From positions 53,949,980-54,013,979 of the forward strand of contig NC_068575.1 in assembly GCF_025698545.1 (NCBI RefSeq): a stretch of 64,000 bases of DNA, in the 5' to 3' direction. The stretch is from Gossypium raimondii. Taxonomy: Eukaryota; Streptophyta; Magnoliopsida; Malvales; Malvaceae. The position numbers were made by a program, and so were the translations under genes. The notes under the pieces were generated by a model. It did no database searches, had not been told where the DNA came from, and worked only from the letters and a program-made list of their open reading frames with translations. Below, one piece after another: positions 12,001 through 23,661 of the stretch. Position 1 is the stretch's first letter, and each line of letters starts with the position of its first letter.

Positions 12001-13428
12001 TACATGCTACAGAGAGTAGACCACTTTTAAAATCACCCAATTTTTAAACAGTCCAATTCGATCAGAAAAATTTGATTTTTTTAGATCCTGATTGAATTTA
12101 GTGTCTACATGCATAATAATAAGATGTATGAAATATAGTACCTTAAGGATTTAGTTGAGAGGTAAAATTAAGTTTTTTTTTAATGAAAATGATATGAGTT
12201 CAAATCCCATTCTAAGTAAATTTTTATTTTCTTTTTAAATAAAAGACTAAAGTGTCATTGAACAACTTAACATATTTTAAAAACGAAATGAAATTTTTAG
12301 AATTTTCCTTATTGAGTTAGTGCCTAGTTGACTTATAACTCAAATTCAGTTAGAAATTTAAATAATATTATAGATAACAAAAAAAAATTGAGTATTTCTC
12401 AAATGAATTAAACAAACAAAATACATTTAGAATAAATTATAAGTTTACTGAATTAGATGAACAAAATATAATTACAAATGTAAAAAAGGCAAATCATCGA
12501 GAACGTCATGCCGAATGCATGCCACAAACCATAGAGACGGTGATGGCAGATAAATGTGGTTGTTAGGATTTAGTGTTCTAAGTGTAATTTATTCATCATT
12601 TGTACTTATAATTTTTTAAATAGATTGATTTAATAAGATTTTATTATTCACATTAATATCATTTGTATTTGTTTCCAACGTCTTTTGCATGTAAAACAAA
12701 ATGTAAGCAAATATCGACGTACTGGTTACCTAACATTTAACTAATACTAAGTTGCATTAAAAATATTGGATTACGCATCGTGATTGCCTCTAGAAAATGC
12801 ACTACAATTATTTATCATTGTATTGATGTAACGTTTAAAATAAAAATTTACTCGATTGACAACAATGTAACTAGAAAAATGATATTATAATGAATATGAA
12901 TTTAATAAAATAATTTTAACAATATTAACAATTAGATTTGAATTTTAAAATTTAAAAATTTAAAAATAAAAGTATAGGAATTATAAAGAATAGGTGAATA
13001 TATTTTGCAATTTTGGTAGGAAAAATATTAGATGAGAATCTAAGTAGATACATATTTGCAAGTATCTAAGGGTATATTTTATTCTTTGACTTTTCCATAT
13101 ACACTTGTACCCGAAAACTTTAAAGTGTCCAAACAGATTTCTTTTATCTTGTAAGATAAAATAAATTTACATGGGTTAATCCATTTTTAAGCCTCCACAT
13201 TGTAATAATTTCTATATTGGGTTAAATTTAGCCCATTTTAATGTTTTTATATTTAAGATTGAATTTATTCAATCTAACTTCATTCTTACGCTTAACCTTT
13301 TATTTCAAAAAAATGTTCAAGTCTCAATATGGATGTAATTGTTAAATTTAGAGACTAATTTAAATAAAGAAAAGTTTAAGCTCCAATGTAAAAATAATTT
13401 TTAAGTTCAAAATCTAACTTGAAAAAAA
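12001..13428. other. Intergenic, AT-rich
   Basis: No gene is recognised between the 5' side of the LINE and the Mutator-like element. The sequence is AT-rich with no long open frame. A weak tRNA-like B-box string near 12190 was not convincing. Confidence 0.5.
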
Positions 13429-13539
13429 ATTAAACCCGGGCAAATTACCAATAAAAGTCCTTTTATTTTTAAAATTACCGAAATGGGTCATTTCCCCTAA
13501 AAACGCGTTCACGTCAGCGCGTTGTCAGGGGATAAAGCA

Positions 13540-13655
13540 GGAAAATGCTTCCTCAAGAAAGCGCTTTGTCCACGTGGACAAAAAACGCTTCCTTGAGGGC
13601 GTGCTTTGTGTCCACGTGGACAAAGTGCTTCCTTGAGGAAGCGTTTTCCCCGTGT
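13540..13655. repeat. Internal inverted repeats around GCTTCCT / CCACGTGG
   Basis: Next to the left MULE TIR, GCTTCCTCAAGAAAGC, two copies of GTCCACGTGGAC and GCTTCCTTGAGGAAGC form overlapping palindromes. They can fold into hairpins and include perfect CACGTG cores. They could be subterminal transposase-binding repeats. Confidence 0.6.
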
Positions 13656-13879
13656 CTGTACCAACGGCTATTTTTTTTACCGTTGGTAACCCCCCAACAG
13701 TAAAAAAAAACTATAAGCCCCCTTTCATTTTTTTCACACTTAAATCCTTTCCATCTTCAATTTTTTTAATATTCTCTCAAATTCCTCTCAAAGCTCTCTT
13801 TAATTTTTTTTCGAAAAAACTCTAATTTTATTTTTTTTTGAATTTATTTTTTTAAATAAAAAAATTGATCGTGTTAGCA

Positions 13880-13939
13880 ATGGCCGGAGAATTAATTTGT
13901 CTCGATGATAAACACATATCCGTCGAACAAATGAAAATG
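13880..13939 (+). pseudogene. First exon of a MAIN-like/plant mobile domain (PMD) protein inside the MULE
   Basis: ATG at 13880 opens a 20-codon exon (MAGELICLDDKHIS...) ending exactly at a GTAAGT donor. The string L-I-C-L-D-D-K-H-I-S matches the N-terminus of MAIN-like proteins (also annotated as serine/threonine phosphatase 7 long-form homologues) that are abundant in Malvaceae genomes as I remember them. No further PMD exon lies inside the element, so only the first exon was carried. Confidence 0.65.
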
Positions 13940-14511
13940 GTAAGTGTTAAATTTAATTTTTAAATATTATTTAATATTTTTTTCATTTATGCAATTTTAA
14001 TTAATTTACTCAAGTAACCCTAAACCCTAATTTATTTGATTTTTCCTTAAAACCATAAACACTAAACCCTAATCTAACTTTTTAAAATTAATAATTAATT
14101 TAATTAAGAAATCGTAAACGGTAAACCCTCATTTATTTAATTTTTTTCTTAAAACTTTAAAATCTAAAAACTCAAAAACTCCAAGCCCTAACCCTAATTG
14201 TAGAAAACCCTAACCCTAAAAAATAGAAAAATGAAGCGTTTTCCTGCTTTATCCCCTGACAACGCGCTAACGTGGACGCATTTTGGGGGAAATTGACCCA
14301 TTTCCATAATTTTGAAAATAAAGGGGCTTTTATTGGTGATTTCCCCATTAAACCCTAATATAAAATTAACTACAAAAGTCTAACCCCAATTAATACATCA
14401 ATCCTAAAAATATCACCAAATCAAAAGTTAAAAGAATGGAATGTCTAAAAAAAGAATGGAGTGCAAGTTGCTGGGTCAAGAAGGGTTGGATAAAGCATTA
14501 ATACATTAATT

Positions 14512-14613
14512 GATTAATTGAAAGCCACACCAAAATGGTGATTGAGTTGACAGTTAGTAGGTGATTAATTGAAAGCCACACCAAAATGGTAATTCAGTTG
14601 ACAATCAGCATGA
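14512..14613. repeat. 51-bp tandem duplication
   Basis: Two adjacent copies of a 51-bp unit begin GATTAATTGAAAGCCACACC at 14512 and 14563. The second copy has a few substitutions. No gene is attached to it. Confidence 0.85.
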
Positions 14614-16158
14614 ATAAGAAGAATGCCAATGAACGAACAGTGGCGATCATTTTCATTATCTTCATCATCTTGAAATGGAAAACGAATGTTCAAAACGTGA
14701 CGAAGACATAGGCCAACATATTTGGGGGAGCCCCACCAAGGAATCTATGACACTCACTCACGTGGATGGGGGGTCAGGACCAGGAGTAGCCACAGTCCCA
14801 AGTGGAGCCACCGCCCTCCAATAACCCATTTCTATAGTTAGTCGCGCTCACTAGCATCTAATCAAATCCTCCCCTCGCATCGCATGGTAGAACTGACCAA
14901 ATATTGAAGAAAAAAGCGTGTACATCACGTGATCAACCCTATGGTTCACGTGCCCCTATGTTTTCTTGCCTTGTACTTTTCTTCTTTTTTTTTCTATTCC
15001 TTTTTCTTTTGGTGGAAATTTTCGTCTTTCAGGCAGAAATTAACAGGGTCGACGAAGCAAAACCATGACCAACCAATCCTCTAGGAGAAAACAGACAGAT
15101 AGATAGAGAGCGACAGTGCTAAGGAGGGTCTCAGGCCCCCACACTCATGACTACGATGAAAGCCCCAAACTCAACCAACATTAAATGCATGTCAATTGGA
15201 GAACCTAATTCCATATTCAATGCGCCCGATTTTCGAAGCCTTTCGTTTTCAAGACTGGCGTGTCTGCCTGAGAAACCCCAGAAATTTCCTCACCTGGTCT
15301 CTTGCAACAGTGTTCCGCCAAATAAAAGACCATATTGTCTTCTATTTTATTTTATTTTATTTGGGTTTGCTTTTTTCTTTGGTCCCATCACCCATGCTGA
15401 TGAAAAAGACCAGAATGGCAAATTAGTTTCGTTATATCACACCGAACAGCGGATGGTGGGGCATAGAAAAAGGAGTGGTGGAATAGCGTGAAATATGAAG
15501 AAACTAACTCCATAACCGGCCCCTGGACACAAACATACTTTTTAAGTTAAATAATTCAACACAACAAGTATAATGCCAAGGATAAGGTCACCGGGATTAT
15601 CGCTCCCGCTAATGTCTGCAAATGTGCAGTGGCGAACAACATTACAACAAAGAAAATTGTACCATCGTTTTCCTTCATTTACGATGATCTTGGAAAGATA
15701 ACCGACCAAAATACCAGTGGCTCCATCTCAGTTCGCAGATAAAAGCCAACAAAAGAGTTACTACAGATATAATGTACTTATAATCAATATTGGAATCTCC
15801 AAAATGCTTTCTGCATTCAAAATCCTATAAAAATGCTTGGGAGGAAAAGTCTCATCATTGCGGGCCATAAATCTAATTATCCGTAGTCACAGAGATTCTT
15901 TACATTTTTTATCTAAAAGAATAAAAATCTATCACTACTCCAGCACCATAGGCATCAAGAACGGAAGTACAGTCCACGCAAACAAAAAGTGATTGTCCAC
16001 TATTACAGATAAGGTTCTAATTCTATTGGGTAAACTAAAGTGAATAATCAAGGAGCTAAAGTAGAGTAAGGTATTAGGAAAATATATGGACATGCAAAAT
16101 TTTCCAAGTCAAACTTCTTATGTCATAGGATGTCAAGTCAATCTTCAGGCCTCTCAGT
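14614..16158. other. Intergenic and ASY3 3' flank
   Basis: This is the sequence downstream of minus-strand ASY3 up to the tandem repeat. Two open frames near 15147-15491 have no family resemblance, overlap each other and lack splice context, so they are treated as chance. The 3' untranslated region of ASY3 should lie in the upper part. Confidence 0.5.
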
Positions 16159-19100
16159 TTAGCATATACCGTTCAAGCACTCAGCTATTACATGTTTCAG
16201 CTGGAGCATCTTTTCCCTCGCCGACTGCATTAAATCAGGACGATAAACATGTATGTTATTCAGGGTATAAAACATTCAGTTATAAAACACAAATGAAGAA
16301 TTTGAGTGCTAAAAATGAATGGTCTATGAAGAATATCCCAAGTATGAGGACTCAGCAGAAAGTGGGTAGCAACTGATAGATTCCAGCATAAACTTGTTAA
16401 CCATCAGTACTTAGTGATGAAACTCCATATAAAAGCGTGCTGTATACCCAAGAGCATAGATTACCAGGCCCACACAAATCTTACAGTCTAGTGGCGCCCA
16501 TTTAATATATCTAAACCTACTCGCCAAGGTTTGGTAACCGTATCACCATATTTCCAGAACCAAGCATTTGGGCAGTGGGTGCCCAACGTAATATGTGGAT
16601 TACACATGTGCCTGAATTGTGGAAAAGCTAGCGCTAATATAAACAGAAACAAAAAACTTGCCTCACGGACAGCTTTGATTCTTTTTTCAGCATTACTGAG
16701 TTTGATTTTAGCTGTTTCTTCCGCATGCATGAGAAGCTTCTGGTGTGACACTTCTGTAATATGACTATACATCAGGCATTCAAAATGCACAATATTGTTT
16801 AATCATAATACTATCTATATATATGCACTAAAGACTGTCAAACTCAAACATAATTCTATGACTATACATCGAATTCTAATTTCAAATGAACTGTTAGCTG
16901 CTTCTAAATCTAAGTAAGCGGTTTAATGTTGCAGTGCAGCCAGTTTTTAAAATGTTACAGCCTGCAATAAATAATTCTAAAATATGAGAATATGGCGGTG
17001 AAATTCATAAATACTATATTCCTGAATGCAACCACTAATGCTGAGTTTTCGAAACGTAAGTGTTAATGGGACCTAGAACACCATGGTCTTTATTAATCCT
17101 TTAGACCAATGTTCATAATTGAGATGCATCGCAATACCCTAGATGAGGTCATATCCAAGAAACACTGAAATAAAAGTAATTTATGTAAAAACGAAATAGC
17201 CATGCATTAAGAATCAATCAATATCCCAATGAATCCCAGATGTCCCAAGAAATATCCCACATAAAATTACTTCATAACCACCAACGAAAAGTTCAATGGA
17301 AATAGCTTCACCACCAGGAGTCAGTGGCAAGGAAAGCATGCTGTCTTGTAATGGGGCAAATGGAGTCACATTTTTGCTTAAGCAAAAAGGAAACATCTAC
17401 AAAAACAATATGCAATAACGCAGTCATAGTTAAGGAATTTATTCAAAATAATTAAAAGTTGTCATACTTTGTTTCTTCATGATTCCCTTTAGTTCATTTT
17501 GGTGAGCTTCCATCCCTTCAAGGATACTACTGCAATCCAACAGATGACGATGAATATCCTCCTTGAACTTTTCAAGTATCAGCTTCAATAGTTCTTGTTG
17601 CTCTGTGAGAAAATAAAGCAAATCAAAAAGAAAATCATCAATGCCTCCTTGACAGTTAAATTTACTAAGATAAATATAAAATAAGAGAATCCATAAGACC
17701 GATAGCACTCCTGTCTGAAGGTTATTATAATACAAGTGCAAATGAAAAGAAAAGAAAGGTCAAACTGTGTTAGCACGGATACACTAGCATCACTTGCTTT
17801 CCACCATATACCAGTAATCATGTTTCTCACAGAAAGTAGGATCCCCATACATGCCTTTTGGTAAATGCATGTGCGTTCTCAATAAAAACATGACTGCATG
17901 TTAATAGCATGCCTCTGATACAAAACCTTGTATGTCATGCTTAATCCATTGGCACATATGTGTGCTACCAAAGTAGACATTCAAACACCAAGGCTAAATG
18001 TAGCTCATTGTGCCAGACCAGTGAACTAAAAGTAGAAAGGCACGTATTTGGGGCTCTCAATCTGTAACATCGAGATTGGTAAAATAAACAAATAGTTTAG
18101 TTCATGATACATATAAGAACTTTTTCAATACAAATAGGAGCCAAGGGAATCTTATTAAGGTCAATCAAGCTAATTAGTTAATAAAAAAAATGTCACCTTG
18201 CAATCTTGTTTCCAGGCGTTTCCTTTTTGTTTTACTGAGACTAGTCAATTTCCCTCTGAAAGATTATGAAAAACAAAGCTTAAGTATCAAAATGTTGGGT
18301 AAGCAAAGCTTTCAGCTTTAAATACATACACATCAGATTCAATCTGAGCCTCAGCATTCAGCAACATTGACTTCATCTTCTCAGAAATGGACATCAAAAT
18401 TTCAGTGGATTTCTTTGTAGTAGATGAGTCTATTTTGCGTTTAAATGTTTCTAAAGCCAAAGGTAACAATGTAATAGCCCTGAAACATTACCAAGCAAAA
18501 GTCAACTCAATCAAGAAGATGGTCCACATATACTAAAAGCAGGTATTACTTAATCTTTGTTTAGATATAAATGAGGACCTTGTCAATTCATCTTCTTGGT
18601 CTTGTTCCAAGTGTTCCTGGAACCAATAGCTTTCTCCAATTCCTCCCCCTTCTGAAGAAAAATAGAGAAGAACTACTTTAGAAAGAAAGCTATGGGTAGG
18701 TAAGAAGAGCAGTAGATGTTCAAATGTTAAGAAGTTGTGCCTTTTGGGGAGGATGAGGTGGGACTGAATTGACTAAGTTTGACATCTTCATTTCGAAGCC
18801 GTTTGATTGGGCAATGCACGAAATTTGGTTTGTCAGAAATAACAGTCTCTGGTGAGATCAGATTTTCTCTGTGACCTTGACAACATCATCGGATAAATAA
18901 TCAAAGGAGTATCCATTAAGAAGGAGAATTTAGAAATCAGAAAAGAAGAATCTATGCTGATGCATACACCGTACACAATGAACAGTGGGTTGAGCATGTG
19001 AAGTTAATTAAGCATGTATATTGAGAAACACAGCCAAGTAGCCTAAGAAAACTTGGAGCAATTATGGGACAGGTTACCAAAAATTCTTCTCCAAAGGATA

Positions 19101-22006
19101 AGTTACCATGAATTTAATAGTTTAATCGTTCATGGCACGATATTAAAATAACTAACAGCAATCCCAAAGGTTAAGTAGTTTTATGATATGATTTTTGCTC
19201 TAAACAGTTTCCTTAGAGAGAATACAAACGTTCAATTATAAAGACATATGCAGAGGGTGTGGTATCAAGAAAGAGGCCAAAATTGAACTGCAACTTTCCA
19301 ATCTTTCTAATTATGGAAAATGCAACAACTGATAATGAATCAGTCAGCAGTAATAAATCGGGTAGAATGTCTAGCATGTGAGCCAGAAGGGCACATATGA
19401 ACTCTTCTCGTCCAATTAATTTATTATTTAGAAGTAATTACCGGTAAGTCATATCCCAAATGGAGTTCCCTAATAAATGTTAGGAGAAATACATATATTG
19501 TGTTTCAGAGGAGCATTTTATATACTTACAATCATAGTTTTTAATAATGGGTGATCCTTCTTCAAAGTTCCCTGACCACTGCTGTTCTGATGTCGATGAT
19601 GATTCAGAATGCTCATTTACTGCATCAATTGTTTCCTTACCAGGCATTGGCTCCCTGAGGGAAGAATTAGTATACTTCACTGTATCTTCCTGGAACTCAA
19701 TAAGGAAGCACAAACTCAAGTCTATATATATAAATTCAACTCCCATATCAGAATCCTGAAAGATTAGTTAAGGATACAGGTGACTGAGCTTCTGCATTGG
19801 ATTTAGTGCTAAAAGGTCCAGAAGTTTTGAAAGTCCTGAAGCTCCTAAAATTTCCAATGGTAAGTCCTCTCTCAAAGGGTACAGGACTGCAAGTACCTTG
19901 CTCTATCTCAACAGTTTTTGGTGTTGGGCTCGCAGAAGTATTTAGAATAGGTGTTATGAATCCAAAAGTTGGACTTTGGAAATCATCTTGTGTTTGTACA
20001 AAATTCCTCAAGGATGTATTTCCCTTATCTTCTTGTTTATCCCCTTTTTCTGGTGATGGTGGATTGTCAAAATTACTCTGCCGGTGTGTCTCATTGGTCA
20101 ATGGAGAATGAAAAGTGTCCTTTTCTTGAACCTTCTCAAAGTTTTCCCTCCCCTTCTCACTATAGGAGTCAGGAAGGCTTTCGATCTTATTACCAAGTAT
20201 AGAAGTCTTCTCTGCAGGAAGTGGAGTTTCACTCCTACATGTTGTTTGCTTAATCTCATCTGCATTGTTTTCTTCAGGAAAACAGAACTGATGTGGATCA
20301 ATTTTAGAACTTTTCTTCTCAGTTCCCTTTTTCTGGGGCAACAATGAACCACCATTGACAGTACCAGCTAGCTTTGCAGGCGGTGGAGTTTCAGTCCTAT
20401 ATGTTGTTTGCTTAATCTCATCTGCAGCGTTTTCTTCAGGAAAACAGACCTGGTGTGGATCAATTTTAGAACTTTTCTTTGCAGGTTTTCTTTTCCGGGG
20501 CAACAATGAACCACCATTGACAGTACCATCTAGCTTTGCAGATCTTCCTTCACCAAAAGAGAAGATGTTATCTCCATGTTTCTGCTTGGAGGATAACCCA
20601 ATTTTAGTGTTGGCAAACTTCACTTTTGCGGGAGATCGCTTTTGGATCAAGGGACAGGTTACTGGCCTCTTAACAGTCTTATTAGGATTGTCTGAAACAA
20701 TTGCTACAGTAACTGAATTTTGTCTCGGCTTTACAGCTGTGTCCACCACATGATCAGCACTTCTCTCTTGTTTTGAATTATTGGCAGTGACCTTATGAGA
20801 CTGTAAACTAGATTGCAGACTTTTTGGTGAAGAAACAGTGCCAAACAGCTCCTGCAGCTTCTGTTTCAAAGTTTCAGTTTGTATGTTTTGAGTTTTACCT
20901 GCCTTGTGCTTTAACTCCACTTTACCTTTCGATGCATTTGCAAAATTTAACTCCTCCACCCTCTGTGAGTTGCCATCCTTCCAGACTTTCCTTTGGTAGG
21001 CAAAGCCATTAATGAGGCCAAATTTATTCTGCTTGCTACCAACATTATGTGCATTAAAGTTTTGGTTTGGAGAACAAGGAGCTGAATATGTTTCTGGCAC
21101 ATCCTCCGCTGTATTAAGTTTTGTCTGTCTTGGGTTGGAAGATTCTTCCCGTAAAGAGGCAGTCTCTGGAGCAAGAGCCTTTCTATGCAAGGATCTGGGA
21201 GTAATCCATGGAGATTTCACCTGCCCAGCATCTTCAGTTTGCTTCCCCTCAGAAGTTGTGACAGCGTCCCCTTTGTTTTTTCCCTCTAAGGAAATTCCAA
21301 TGCTAGGTTTGATTCTTTCTGCATTCGCCCGTTTATCCTGATCTTCCTTGGTGCATCCAGGTTTTCTCTTAGCTAAATAATCTACCATAACTCCTATCGA
21401 AATCTTTCTAGATTGGCTGGATGGATGAAAATTGCTGCCAAAACTTCGACAGTCACTCATCTGATCCTGAAAGGGAAAAAAGTTGCTAGGCATTAGACAC
21501 TAACTTTCTTGCAGCAGTTATTGGAGTTGCTGTACTGGAATCTTAATGCAGTAACAAGAATACCAGTTCACTGTTATAAATTTTGCTCTATAAACTATAA
21601 ATTAAACCAATTAAAATTAAAATAGTATTCAAAAGTGTCAAAATGAAGTAACTTAGACATTCCAGGAAAACAAGACCTACAAACTGCAATAACTGGAAAA
21701 TAATCTACTCATGAAAAACAATGCACGTAATTGAAAAGAACAGCAGAACTAATTAAGTACTATTTAAGTACCATCATGTACTATTTAAAGAAAATAATAG
21801 ATATTCTAAAACTAACATGTTAATCCAATAAAACTTATGATAAGCAGGCCCTCTAGCAACAAAAACTGCAAATCTGTAAGTTATTGAGTACAAACCATTG
21901 GAGCAAGAAAGAGGCGAGATGGTTCAATAAAAGGAAAATGAAGCTTAAGAAACTGAAACTTTTTCCTACTTACTTCTCGTAAGCTTTGCCTCACGTCTAC
22001 TGCCAT
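16159..22006 (-). CDS. ASY3: Meiotic chromosome axis protein ASY3 (ASYNAPTIC 3)
   Basis: Ten coding exons can be joined into about 863 codons: 22006-21974, ~21466-19778, 19689-19530, 18875-~18741, 18651-18579, 18479-18330, 18255-18197, 17602-17468, 16753-16662 and 16224-16159. All phases agree. The start MAVDVRQSLRE splices to DQMSDCRSFGSNFHPSSQS, then KISIGVMVDYLAKRKPG, the conserved N-terminal block of plant ASY3. The large central exon is basic, serine-rich and probably disordered. The last exons form a coiled coil (ALETFKRKIDSSTTKK ... MLQLKHVIAECL). ASY3 is a lateral-element protein that works with ASY1 for synapsis and crossover formation. The last intron begins GC (GAG|GCAAGT), and the fourth exon's donor is uncertain (possibly also GC). 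The central exon has a 162-bp in-frame tandem repeat. The short frame at 17396-17214 is intronic. Confidence 0.88.
16656..16661 (-). other. ASY3: GC-type 5' splice site of the last ASY3 intron
   Basis: The penultimate exon ends KAVRE with GAG, followed by GCAAGT, the canonical GC-donor consensus. The last exon begins after GCAG with TCG GCG AGG (SARE). No GT donor gives the conserved KAVRESAREKMLQL reading, so this is a GC-AG intron of about 440 bp. Confidence 0.8.
20214..20537 (-). repeat. ASY3: 162-bp in-frame tandem duplication in the ASY3 central exon
   Basis: Units 20214-20375 and 20376-20537 each encode 54 residues that share AKL-GTVNGGSLLP, KKSSKIDPHQ-CFPEEN and ADEIKQTT-R-ETP. Their similarity suggests a fairly recent duplication that lengthened the disordered region without breaking the frame. 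Confidence 0.95.
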
Positions 22007-23176
22007 TCTCACAATTTTCTCTTGAAATGCACAATTCAGACACTGCTACTAGAAGCAACTTGTAGGGTGAGCAATTGAGAAAATACAAATTTCAAATTCA
22101 TGGTTCAACTCCGTTCGAGATATAATCTTAGGAGATCTCTCTATTTCCTCGTGAGATGCCAAGCTTTTAGCTGTTTTTTCTCTGATTTTGTTCTCTCCCT
22201 CCAACCAAACAAACCCTAGAGCAAAGGAAGAAGCACCAAATCATCAGGTCTCAAAGGAAATCATAAAAAAAATATATAGATATTTAACTCAAAATCGATC
22301 ATCCCATACTACAAGAAAACCAGAAAAAATATACAACGCGAATGATTCAACTCTAATTGTTCACAATCACAATAAAAAATCATGAACAGTAAAACTAGAA
22401 GAAAAGAAAAATCAACAGCATAAATTTGAATCAAAACAGTATAAGAAAGATTAAAAAAAAAGTATGGGGTAAAATCAAGGAAAATGGTGAAAGTCATAAA
22501 CCGAAAAAAAAATGAGAGATCACCGCCATAGATTCACAACATAATTAAATTTAGATCCAAAAGAAAACGTGAAATAACATTTAGAAGGATATCCGATCCG
22601 AGAATAATTGAAATTGAGAGAGATGTAATTTCTAACGGCTCACTTTTCAGCGGATAATTAAAGTGCGCTGGATTTTCGATTTTGCTCGGCGACTTTGAAC
22701 GACAGTTGAAAGAAGCGAAGAGAAAAGTGGACTGGCAGAGTAATACTCGTAGGGTGAGAGGGGGGAAAATGGTCAGTTTTCGAGTAAATTTCTGCAAATG
22801 AGGAAAAGAAGCGGGAAAAGGGAAATCTATGTCTTGTTGTGAGCTTCTTGGAACTGGAAACGCCAAAATTGCAACGTATTGGAAAGTATTATCGTATGCG
22901 TGGTGCGTAATGCGCATGTTTCTGAGGCCAGTCAATTGTCTAGACTGTCCCTGTAATCCTTTTCTTATTACAACCGAGGTTTAGATGCCCAACGGATGAT
23001 GGGGCGGCCCACCTAACAGATTTCATCCCCTCCGTGGAAATCTGTTATATTATCATAACAAAATTCCAATTTATCATCCTATTCTTTTATTTCCTTCAAA
23101 TTTTGCATTGTATTCTAATTTATCTCCGCAAATGGGATTACTGAATACCGACACAAAATATCAAGATTCAGAATTA
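22007..23176. promoter_or_regulatory. Upstream region of ASY3 (5' UTR and promoter), otherwise non-coding
   Basis: About 1.2 kb lies upstream of the ASY3 ATG. An open minus-strand frame at 22935-22534 has no family resemblance. The transcription start probably lies near 22200-22900, but no clear TATA box was fixed. Confidence 0.4.
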
Positions 23177-23190
23177 AATTTTACGTTGAT

Positions 23191-23647
23191 TTTTTTTTTC
23201 TTTTTTGGCCAGAAAGAATCAGAATTTATTGATCATCAAACATCAACGGTACACTACACAGTATTGGAAAATTACCAAGAGAAAACAACACGCAGTAACA
23301 GACTAAACTCTCACCACAACCAAGTACACTAGAGAAAGACAACAAGCTTCTCCTATACCAAAGAATCAAACATTCTCGGGAGGCGCCGGTAAACCATCCT
23401 TATCAAGAATGAAGACCAAATTCCCACTGTTATCAATACACATATCCTTTTTATACCTGGATGCAATCCAGTCTGCAGCCTGGTTAGTACTCCTGCGTAC
23501 AAAACTCAATTTACACTACTGAAAACTTGTCTTTAACCGTCAATCTTATATACAATTGGTGCAAGCCTCCATTTCTTCCTAACTTTCCAACTACTCATTT
23601 CTTCATACGTTGATGTTTTATTTAATCGAGTTTATATTAAAGAAGCC
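23191..23647 (-). mobile_element. 5'-truncated LINE copy with poly-A tail and 14-bp target duplication
   Basis: On the minus strand the insert ends with AATAAA and an A-rich tail (T-run at 23191-23215). It is flanked by AATTTTACGTTGAT (23177-23190) and AATTTTACATTGAT (23648-23661), 13 of 14 identical, as target-primed insertion gives. Its only coding part is the RNase H C-terminus STNQAADWIASRYKKDM through DKDGLPAPPENV with a stop near 23370. This open end suggests a fairly young copy. Confidence 0.85.
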
Positions 23648-23661
23648 AATTTTACATTGAT

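Larger units (their letters stand above)
13438..14346 (+). mobile_element. Mutator-like element (MULE), TIR ~115 bp, perfect 9-bp TSD
   Basis: The left end GGGCAAATTACCAATAAAAG and the right end (reverse complement GGGGAAATCACCAATAAAAG) match over about 115 bp and include a shared 'gcgcgttgtcaggggataaagcagg' block. The 9-bp duplication ATTAAACCC is perfect (13429-13437 and 14347-14355), the hallmark of MULEs. The 909-bp interior encodes no transposase but has a short coding exon at 13880-13939 followed by a splice donor and AT-rich filler. It is a non-autonomous element. Confidence 0.9.

Noticed and set aside
12140-12235. GAGTTCAAATCCCATTC as a second possible SINE fragment
   Set aside because: Only the B-box-like part is present; no clear element ends.
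15147-15491. Open plus-strand frames near 15.2-15.5 kb as a small gene
   Set aside because: Two overlapping frames of low information, no family features and no splice context.
17214-17396. Minus-strand frame as an extra ASY3 exon
   Set aside because: Neighbouring exon phases already match without it, and its sequence does not fit the coiled-coil C-terminus.
22534-22935. 133-codon minus-strand frame upstream of ASY3
   Set aside because: No family resemblance; more likely promoter or 5' UTR sequence.
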